Positions 1-4,458 of a stretch of 5,105 nt of DNA are shown here, piece after piece. The notes beneath the pieces are model-generated. The model ran no database searches. It saw only the letters and a program-made list of their open reading frames with translations, and had not been told where the DNA came from. This stretch comes from an uncultured Lachnospiraceae bacterium. Its GTDB lineage: Bacteria > Bacillota > Clostridia > Lachnospirales > Lachnospiraceae. Location of the stretch: positions 1 through 5,105 of the forward strand of contig CACZTA010000112.1 of assembly GCA_902783935.1 (NCBI GenBank), in the 5' to 3' direction. Position numbers and translations under genes: made by a program. Position 1 is the stretch's first letter. The number at the start of each line of letters is the position of its first letter.

Positions 1-479
1 CTGATAAGGTCATCGGCACACCGTCTGCAGAAGAGAGCGTGATTGTCATGACGCTTATGAACGGAACCGGACGTGAAATCACCGAGTTCCAGGTGAAAGA
101 CCAGGATACTGATGATTACTCGGCAAACATGCTCCCCGATACCTGGGCGCCGGATGAGGGCCGGGCACTTTATCTTGATGCTTCCCAGTATCGCGACGGA
201 GTCAAATGGAATGTCCGCGTCGGTTATGCTGACGGAACGGCGAGCTCGATTACCAGTTATCCGTTTACGGATATGACGGACGGTACGTTCCTCATCTCTG
301 ATGACGGCCTTCTCTATGTTTCGTATACCAGTACATCGACCGGGGAACGAACGGATACGCTGGAGAATGAGCGGAGCTACCGGAATCCCGATCATCAGGA
401 GCCGGCCCAGGAAGATACAAATGAAGAAGAGTATAACGAAGAAAACTATGAAGAGAATTATGAAGAGGACTACGAATAA
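1..479 (+). CDS. 3' part of an unrecognised, probably exported protein with an acidic Glu/Tyr/Asn tail
   Basis: The reading frame is open from the left edge (first full codon at base 3) to TAA at 477-479, so the true start lies outside the window and about 159 residues are visible. An internal GTG at 39 has no good ribosome binding site and is not a credible start. The visible part begins with alternating hydrophobic/polar residues (VIVMTLMNGTG, then an EFQVKD segment, then KWNVRVGYADGT), which suggests a beta-sandwich-type domain of about 100 residues; a TYTSTSTGE-like strand (here SYTSTSTGE) closes it. The last about 35 residues are hydrophilic and strongly acidic, ending in Tyr/Asn/Glu repeats. 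I do not recognise a named family. Similar beta-rich modules with acidic or low-complexity tails occur in clostridial lipoproteins, so an exported role is plausible, but the signal peptide would lie outside the window. The gene ends just before a strong terminator and converges on purC. Confidence 0.75.
   Translation, partial: DKVIGTPSAEESVIVMTLMNGTGREITEFQVKDQDTDDYSANMLPDTWAPDEGRALYLDASQYRDGVKWNVRVGYADGTASSITSYPFTDMTDGTFLISDDGLLYVSYTSTSTGERTDTLENERSYRNPDHQEPAQEDTNEEEYNEENYEENYEEDYE
423..476 (+). repeat. Coding low-complexity repeat: Glu-Glu/Asn-Tyr C-terminal tail
   Basis: The final 18 codons encode an approximate four-residue repeat, Asn-Tyr-Glu-Glu, occurring as EEYNEE, then NYEE twice, then DYE before the stop. 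At DNA level it is GAA/GAG-AAY-TAT reiteration with synonymous variation between units, which suggests an old expansion or selection on the protein rather than a recent slippage event. The function is not known; the tail would be disordered and highly negatively charged. Confidence 0.8.
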
Positions 480-490
480 GCGCAGTAAAT

Positions 491-527
491 AAAAATGAAA
501 CCCGGCAGCCGCCGGGTTTCATTTTTT
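491..527. terminator. Bidirectional Rho-independent terminator between convergent genes
   Basis: Bases 491-506 (AAAAATGAAACCCGGC) pair perfectly with 511-526 around a 4-base AGCC loop: a 16-bp stem whose core is GAAACCCGGC. An A-run flanks it on the left and a T-run on the right, so it has a U-tract when read in either direction. It lies 11 bp after the stop of the upstream + gene and 15 bp after the stop of purC on the minus strand, exactly where a shared terminator is expected. Confidence 0.95.
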
Positions 528-542
528 AGAAAATACGGATAT

Positions 543-1412
543 TCAGATTTTGTGTCCTGTGAGCAGGAAATACGCTTCTTCGTATTTCGCGATTGTGCGC
601 GCAATCACGTCATCCGGGAGGGTGCTGTCATTGCCGGGATTAGCTGTCAGCCAGTCGCGCACATACTGTTTGTCGAAGGAAGGCTGGCTGCTGCCGGGCG
701 CATATCCCTCAACCGGCCAGAAACGGCTTGAATCCGGGGTCAGCATTTCATCGCCCAGAACGATCTCCCCGTTTTCATCGAGACCGAATTCGAATTTTGT
801 GTCCGCGATGATAATTCCGCGTCCGCGCGCATAGTCCGCGCATTTTTTATAGAGGGCGATGGTTTTGCTGCGAAGCACGGAGGCATATTCTCTTCCGTGT
901 CCGGGGAATTCCTTTTCCAGGACTTCGACGCTCCTCTCAAAATCAATGTTTTCGTCATGATCACCGAGTTCTGCTTTTGTGCTCGGTGTATAAACCGGTT
1001 CCGGGAGTGCCTGGCATTCCTCCAGTCCTTCCGGGAGACGGATACCGCAGACAGTTCCGTTTTTGAGATAGCTCTTCCAGCCGCTGCCGGTTATGTACCC
1101 TCTCACGATACACTCAACCGGGAGCATCCGGAGCTTTCTGACCAGCATGCAGCGGCCTGCAAATTCGGGTGTGCGGAAGAATTCCGGCATATCGGCGGGA
1201 TCCGTACTGATCATGTGATTCGGGATAATGTCCTCTGTATAGCGGAACCAGAAAGCGGACATCTGCGTGAGTACGGCACCTTTCCCTTTGATTCTGTTTT
1301 TCAGAATGACGTCAAAAGCGGAGATCCGGTCCGTGGCGGCCATGATGAGACTGTCGCCGATGTCATAGATCTCGCGGACTTTTCCTTCTTTTACCGGTGT
1401 ATATGTTTTCAT
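543..1412 (-). CDS. purC: Phosphoribosylaminoimidazole-succinocarboxamide synthase (SAICAR synthase)
   Basis: This enzyme catalyses the ATP-dependent ligation of L-aspartate to CAIR, giving SAICAR, in de novo IMP synthesis; it is cytosolic. The 289-residue product opens with KEGKVREIYD (residues 8-17), the N-terminal nucleotide-binding strand pair of the family, followed by ATDRISAFDVI (26-36). The two family signatures are intact: LPVECIVRGYITGSGWK (97-113) and IIADTKFEFG (201-210), followed by the GDEMLTPDSSRFW segment (220-232). The length matches the longer yeast Ade1-like branch (about 290-306) more than the about 240-residue E. coli PurC type. The start chosen is ATG at 1412, the family N-terminus, with AAAGG (1421-1425) 8 bp upstream; the frame stays open to 1607, but that extension resembles no PurC sequence and covers the promoter. 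The gene stands alone: its downstream neighbour is convergent behind a terminator and its upstream neighbour is divergent, so it is not in a pur operon here. Confidence 0.97.
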   Translation of the reverse strand: MKTYTPVKEGKVREIYDIGDSLIMAATDRISAFDVILKNRIKGKGAVLTQMSAFWFRYTEDIIPNHMISTDPADMPEFFRTPEFAGRCMLVRKLRMLPVECIVRGYITGSGWKSYLKNGTVCGIRLPEGLEECQALPEPVYTPSTKAELGDHDENIDFERSVEVLEKEFPGHGREYASVLRSKTIALYKKCADYARGRGIIIADTKFEFGLDENGEIVLGDEMLTPDSSRFWPVEGYAPGSSQPSFDKQYVRDWLTANPGNDSTLPDDVIARTIAKYEEAYFLLTGHKI

Positions 1413-1491
1413 GTGCTTTTCCTTTCTGGCGGTTCGGAACAATGCGGCTGTCCCGGAAGTCTGTGATAATTCTGTGGAAAAAACCGATCTC

Positions 1492-1521
1492 ATCATACCA
1501 TATCCGGCAAAGAGGGAACAA
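1492..1521 (-). promoter_or_regulatory. Predicted sigma-A promoter of purC (extended -10)
   Basis: Read on the minus strand, a TTGTTC -35 box (1516-1521) is followed by an 18-bp spacer and a TATGAT -10 box (1492-1497), preceded by TGG as an extended -10 element. Transcription would begin near 1485, giving a purC leader of about 70 nt. The position suits the annotated purC start and no better promoter is visible in the gap. Confidence 0.65.
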
Positions 1522-1530
1522 TGGCGGCGA

Positions 1531-1559
1531 TTGAGAAAAAAGCAGGTGTGTGTCATAAT
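1531..1559 (+). promoter_or_regulatory. Predicted sigma-A promoter of the DUF5721-like gene
   Basis: TTGAGA (1531-1536), a 17-bp spacer and CATAAT (1554-1559) form a good sigma-A promoter. The start would be near 1566, leaving a leader of about 30 nt that contains the GGAGG ribosome binding site at 1586-1590. Its -35 box lies only 9 bp from the -35 box of the divergent purC promoter, so the two promoters are back to back and RNA polymerase occupancy at one could influence the other. Confidence 0.65.
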
Positions 1560-1597
1560 AAAATAAGCAAAATGATGGAGCAGCCGGAGGATGACGG

Positions 1598-2110
1598 ATG
1601 ATCGCAATAAAAATACTGGAGGTCAGAAAATTCATGAAACTGTTTCTCGCGGGCACCCTGTTCGATGAGTTCAGGATGGCGGAGGGGCAGATCACGACAT
1701 TCTGTACCTTTACGATAGACGGACATTATGAAAGAGCGTTTTTCGGAGAGGAAGAAGACGCCGGGGAGACAGAACAGAAGCGGAGACACGAATATGTCAG
1801 GTGGAAAGACCTGAAACCGCGCTGCCTGGACCTGATCAGGGGGACGCGGACGCCGCTGTATTTCCGCTTTGTCTTTTTTTATCCGGAGGACCGGACCGGA
1901 AAGCTGTTCGAAAGCATGGAGGCGGGCGGCTCCGGAAAGGCGGTTTCCTCACTTTGCCTGAACCTGAGATACAGCGGCGGAACGCTTCTCCTGACGACGG
2001 GCGTATCGCTCAGGACCTTTCCCGCGGACAGGCGCGCGGAGAATATCTGGGATGATTATGTAAAGGCATTTCTCGGGAAAGCGGGAATTATTTATGAGGA
2101 AGCAGCCTGA
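1598..2110 (+). CDS. DUF5721-like protein of unknown function
   Basis: This is a 170-residue soluble protein with no signal peptide or membrane segment. The start at 1598 has GGAGG (1586-1590) at 7 bp spacing; Met13 is a poorer alternative. The N-terminus (MIAIKILEVRKFMKLFLAGTLF), the segment QITTFCTFTIDGHYER (31-46) and the later WKDLKPRCLDLIRGTRTPL (69-87) match my recollection of the DUF5721 family, small proteins found mostly in Lachnospiraceae and relatives and of unknown function. Residues 50-66 form a charged, probably disordered loop (GEEEDAGETEQKRRHEY). The C-terminal part alternates strands (SSLCLNLRYSGGTLLLTTGVSL) and ends in a helix (AENIWDDYVKAFL). The family name comes from memory and not from a search. 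It is transcribed from its own promoter and probably ends at the CIRCE hairpin just downstream, which separates it from htpG. Confidence 0.8.
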   Translation: MIAIKILEVRKFMKLFLAGTLFDEFRMAEGQITTFCTFTIDGHYERAFFGEEEDAGETEQKRRHEYVRWKDLKPRCLDLIRGTRTPLYFRFVFFYPEDRTGKLFESMEAGGSGKAVSSLCLNLRYSGGTLLLTTGVSLRTFPADRRAENIWDDYVKAFLGKAGIIYEEAA

Positions 2111-2137
2111 AAAGAAAAGAATGTCCCGGCCAAACTG

Positions 2138-2164
2138 TTAGCACTCTTTGATAAAGAGTGCTAA
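2138..2164. promoter_or_regulatory. CIRCE operator (HrcA binding site)
   Basis: TTAGCACTC, nine bases (TTTGATAAA), then GAGTGCTAA: a perfect match to the CIRCE consensus, in which the HrcA repressor binds the inverted repeat and blocks heat-shock genes until chaperone demand titrates its GroE-dependent activity. Here it lies 6 bp upstream of the -35 box of the htpG promoter and centred about 55 bp before the predicted start site. This strongly implies HrcA control of htpG. hrcA itself is not in the window. Confidence 0.95.
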
Positions 2165-2169
2165 TTTTT
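2138..2169 (+). terminator. Candidate Rho-independent terminator of the DUF5721-like gene, coincident with CIRCE
   Basis: The CIRCE arms are extended inward by complementary spacer bases: 2138-2149 (ending CTCTTT) pairs with 2153-2164 (starting AAAGAG) around a GAT loop, a perfect 12-bp stem, followed directly by five Ts (2165-2169) and then CTT. It begins 27 bp after the DUF5721-like stop codon, a normal terminator position. The stem is not very GC-rich, so efficiency may be moderate. No other terminator is visible between the two genes. Confidence 0.6.
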
Positions 2170-2170
2170 C

Positions 2171-2199
2171 TTGACATCCGGACCGGGTGGGACTATAGT
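2171..2199 (+). promoter_or_regulatory. Predicted sigma-A promoter of htpG
   Basis: Consensus TTGACA (2171-2176), a 17-bp spacer and TATAGT (2194-2199) form the best promoter in the window. The start would be near 2206, with a leader of about 29 nt containing the GGAGG ribosome binding site at 2222-2226. Such a strong housekeeping promoter next to an operator fits a repressor-controlled heat-shock gene rather than one using an alternative sigma factor. Confidence 0.85.
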
Positions 2200-2234
2200 A
2201 CATTATATTCGATATTCTTTTGGAGGAAACAGAG

Positions 2235-4301
2235 ATGGCACAGACCGGAAAACTTTCAATCAACAGCGAAAATATGCTGCCGATTATTAAAAAATGGCTC
2301 TATTCGGATCATGATATTTTTGTCCGTGAACAGGTGGCAAATGCCTGCGATGCGGTCACCAAGCTGAAAAAACTGGAAGGGATCGGCGAATACAGGCCGG
2401 AAGAAGGGCACACATGGAAAATCCGTGTAGTGGTCAATCCCGACGACAAAACGCTGAAATTTATCGACAACGGCATCGGCATGACAGCCGACGAAGTCGT
2501 GGAATACATCACGCAGATCGCTTTCTCAGGCGCATCAAAATTCCTTGAGCAGTATAAGGATGAGCAGGATGCCGCCCAGATTATCGGGCACTTCGGACTC
2601 GGCTTTTATTCAGCTTTCATGGTCGCGGATGAAGTACATATTGACACGCTGAGTTACCGTGAAGGCGCCGAGCCCGTCCACTGGGAGAGCGACGGCCAGT
2701 CCGAATATACGATCGAAAAAGGCTCCCGCAGTGAAACCGGCACGGAAATCACGCTGTTCCTGAATGACGACAGCCTGGAATTCTGCAACGAATACCGGAT
2801 GCGCGAAGTCCTGGAGAAGTACTGCGGCTTCATGCCGACGCCGATTTATCTGGAGACGGAAGGAAAAGCGGCGGATGAGCGCAGGGAGGCGGAAGAGAAG
2901 CGCCGCATCGAAGATCACGAGAAAGCGGTAAGGGAAGCGGTCGAGAAAGGCGAAGAGGCACCGGCCATGCCGGCAGCACCTGAACCGAAGCCGATCAACG
3001 AGACAAATCCGCTCTGGGCGAGGATGCCTTCGGACTGCACGGACGAGGATTATAAGGAGTTTTACCGCAAGGTTTTCCATGATTACAAGGAGCCGCTTTT
3101 CTGGATCCACCTGAAGACGGATTATCCCTTCAACCTGCGCGGGATCCTCTATTTCCCGAAGATCAATACGGAATATGACGCGCTGGAATCGCAGATCAAG
3201 CTGTACAATAACCAGGTGTTTATCGCGGACAATATTAAAGAAGTCATCCCGGAATTCCTGATGACGCTGAAAGGCGTAATCGACTGCCCGGACCTGCCGC
3301 TGAACGTGTCCAGGTCAGCCCTGCAGAATGACGGGACCGTGAAAAAGATTTCCGATTACATCTCCAGGAAGATGGCGGACAAGCTGTCCGGCATGTGCAA
3401 GACGGACAGGGAAAACTACGAGAAGAACTGGGAGGACATCGGGGCATTTATCAAGTACGGATGCATCCGGGACACGAAATTTGCGGACAAGATGATGGAT
3501 TACATGCTGTTCCGCGATCTCGACGACAAGTATCTGACGCTTAAGGAATACGAAGAGAAGAACAACATTAAAGCCGCGGAAGAGGCTGAAGAACAGGCTT
3601 CCGGGGAAAGCGGGACGGAACAGGAAGAAAACGCACAGGAAGCAGCTGCGGACGCCGCGCAGGAGGCTCCGGCAGAAGAGGCTGCTGCAGAAGAACCGGA
3701 AGAGCCGGAAAAGACAACTGTCTTCTATGTGACGGACGAAGTCCAGCAGGCGCAGTATATTGCCATGTTCCGCAAGACCGGCAAAGATGCCGTTGTGCTG
3801 AAAGAAAAAATCGACCAGCCGTATATTACGCAGCTTGAGCAGAGAAATGAACATCTCCGGTTTGCCCGGATCGATTCGGAGCTCGCTGATGATTTCAGGG
3901 AAGAGGGAGAAGTTGAGAAGGAAACCGCCGAATCGCTCACGGAGACATTCAGAAAACATCTGGGGAATGACAAGCTCGAAGTAAAGGCCGAGCTGATGAA
4001 GGATGAAGACGTGGCCGCGATCGTGACGCTCTCGGAAGAGGGGCGCCGCATGCAGGACATGATGAAGATGTACGGCATGAAAGACATGTACGGCATGGGC
4101 GGGGAAGGCGAAACCCTGATCCTCAATGTCCGGCACCCGCTTGTGAAGTTTGTCCTTGAGCATAAGAGGTCCCAGTCTGTTCCCGTGATCTGCGAGCAGC
4201 TTTATGATCTTGCCAGGATTTCCCAGAGGCCGCTCACCCAGGAAGAGATGACAAAATTCATGAAACGGTCCAATGATATAATGATGCTGCTGACGAAATA
4301 A
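2235..4301 (+). CDS. htpG: Molecular chaperone HtpG (bacterial Hsp90)
   Basis: This is a cytosolic homodimeric ATP-driven chaperone of 688 residues, against about 625 in E. coli and B. subtilis. The N-terminal GHKL ATPase domain (about 1-208) shows the helix with catalytic Glu32 and Asn36 (REQVANACDA), the DNGIGMT motif (78-84), the lid/glycine loop IGHFGLGFYSAF (117-128) and GTEITLFL (169-176). The middle domain (about 255-435) carries WARMP (261-265) and the catalytic-loop Arg360 in LPLNVSRSALQNDG. The C-terminal dimerisation domain starts after about 493 (TVFYVTDEVQQAQYI) and holds a Met-rich segment (606-622) before the final helices. The extra length comes from a charged linker at about 209-257 and a Glu/Ala-rich insert at about 446-492. 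ATG 2235 is chosen because GGAGG (2222-2226) lies 8 bp upstream and family homology begins there; an in-frame TTG at 2220 overlaps the ribosome binding site. The gene is monocistronic, with a CIRCE operator upstream. Confidence 0.97.
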   Translation: MAQTGKLSINSENMLPIIKKWLYSDHDIFVREQVANACDAVTKLKKLEGIGEYRPEEGHTWKIRVVVNPDDKTLKFIDNGIGMTADEVVEYITQIAFSGASKFLEQYKDEQDAAQIIGHFGLGFYSAFMVADEVHIDTLSYREGAEPVHWESDGQSEYTIEKGSRSETGTEITLFLNDDSLEFCNEYRMREVLEKYCGFMPTPIYLETEGKAADERREAEEKRRIEDHEKAVREAVEKGEEAPAMPAAPEPKPINETNPLWARMPSDCTDEDYKEFYRKVFHDYKEPLFWIHLKTDYPFNLRGILYFPKINTEYDALESQIKLYNNQVFIADNIKEVIPEFLMTLKGVIDCPDLPLNVSRSALQNDGTVKKISDYISRKMADKLSGMCKTDRENYEKNWEDIGAFIKYGCIRDTKFADKMMDYMLFRDLDDKYLTLKEYEEKNNIKAAEEAEEQASGESGTEQEENAQEAAADAAQEAPAEEAAAEEPEEPEKTTVFYVTDEVQQAQYIAMFRKTGKDAVVLKEKIDQPYITQLEQRNEHLRFARIDSELADDFREEGEVEKETAESLTETFRKHLGNDKLEVKAELMKDEDVAAIVTLSEEGRRMQDMMKMYGMKDMYGMGGEGETLILNVRHPLVKFVLEHKRSQSVPVICEQLYDLARISQRPLTQEEMTKFMKRSNDIMMLLTK
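3570..3713 (+). repeat. Low-complexity Glu/Ala-rich insertion within htpG
   Basis: Codons 446-493 encode almost only Glu, Ala, Gln, Pro and a few Ser/Gly/Asp residues, located between the middle domain (ending near LTLKEYEEKNN) and the C-terminal domain (starting TTVFYVTDE). The DNA is a mixture of GAA/GAG and GCA/GCT/GCG codons without exact tandem units, and the reading frame is preserved through it. In E. coli HtpG this junction is short. The segment is predicted to be disordered or a solvent-exposed charged helix. Confidence 0.8.
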
Positions 4302-4312
4302 CAGCTCTGTTG

Positions 4313-4349
4313 AGGGGAGTTTCCCGTCTGTCGAGGCGGGGGCTCCCCT
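4313..4349. other. GC-rich hairpin downstream of htpG, possible terminator without a U-tract
   Basis: The outer stem AGGGGAG (4313-4319) pairs with CTCCCCT (4343-4349). The inner stem CCCGTCT (4323-4329) pairs with AGGCGGG (4334-4340), with one G-T wobble, around a GTCG loop. The two stems are separated by a TTT/GG internal loop. It lies 11 bp after the htpG stop, the right place for a terminator, but the bases that follow (GCTCAGTTGAATCC) contain no T-run. It may act as an inefficient terminator or as a 3'-end stabilising hairpin. The structure is well supported by pairing; the function is inferred. Confidence 0.6.
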
Positions 4350-4368
4350 GCTCAGTTGAATCCTTCCC

Positions 4369-4397
4369 TTGTATCAGGCGAGATAATATGGTATGAT
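4369..4397 (+). promoter_or_regulatory. Predicted sigma-A promoter of the DegV-family gene (extended -10)
   Basis: TTGTAT (4369-4374), a 17-bp spacer and TATGAT (4392-4397), with TGG directly before the -10 box as an extended -10 element. The start would be near 4404, giving a leader of about 55 nt. Confidence 0.7.
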
Positions 4398-4424
4398 GTA
4401 TGTAGTATTAAAAACTATATAAGA

Positions 4425-4442
4425 CGGTTTTTGAGAAAACCG
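4425..4442 (+). other. Small hairpin in the DegV-gene leader
   Basis: CGGTTTT (4425-4431) pairs perfectly with AAAACCG (4436-4442) around a TGAG tetraloop. It lies within the predicted leader and ends 16 bases before the ATG, just upstream of the weak ribosome binding site region (CAGGG). No T-run follows, so it is not an intrinsic terminator. It could affect transcript stability or translation, or be without function. Confidence 0.4.
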
Positions 4443-4458
4443 CAGAACAGGGTTTGAT

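Noticed and set aside
897..1466. 189-codon open frame on the plus strand opposite purC
   Set aside because: Antisense to a confident purC; its protein is Cys/Phe-rich without any family resemblance, and no promoter or ribosome binding site precedes it.
1413..1607. N-terminal extension of purC (65 extra codons) from an in-frame start at 1607
   Set aside because: The extension has no similarity to PurC, spans the promoter and overlaps the divergent gene; ATG 1412 has a proper ribosome binding site and the family N-terminus.
1874..1880. Run of seven Ts inside the DUF5721-like gene, considered as slippage site or frameshift
   Set aside because: The frame continues smoothly across it into sensible sequence (FVFFYPED), and nothing suggests a second product.
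2123..2193. GTCCCGGCC and GGACCGGGTGGGAC flanking CIRCE, considered as an outer inverted repeat
   Set aside because: The match depends mainly on the self-complementary CCGG core and needs gaps; it is not clearly better than chance.
2220..2234. TTG start for htpG five codons upstream of ATG 2235
   Set aside because: It would place the GGAGG site inside the coding region; the ATG has ideal spacing and matches the family start.
3315..4163. Long open frame on the minus strand inside htpG (282 codons), plus 2610-3110 and 3725-4126 on the same strand
   Set aside because: They lie fully antisense to a well-conserved Hsp90 gene, have no ribosome binding site or recognisable domain, and show the Phe/Leu/Arg-rich composition expected from the complement of Glu/Lys/Ala-rich coding sequence.
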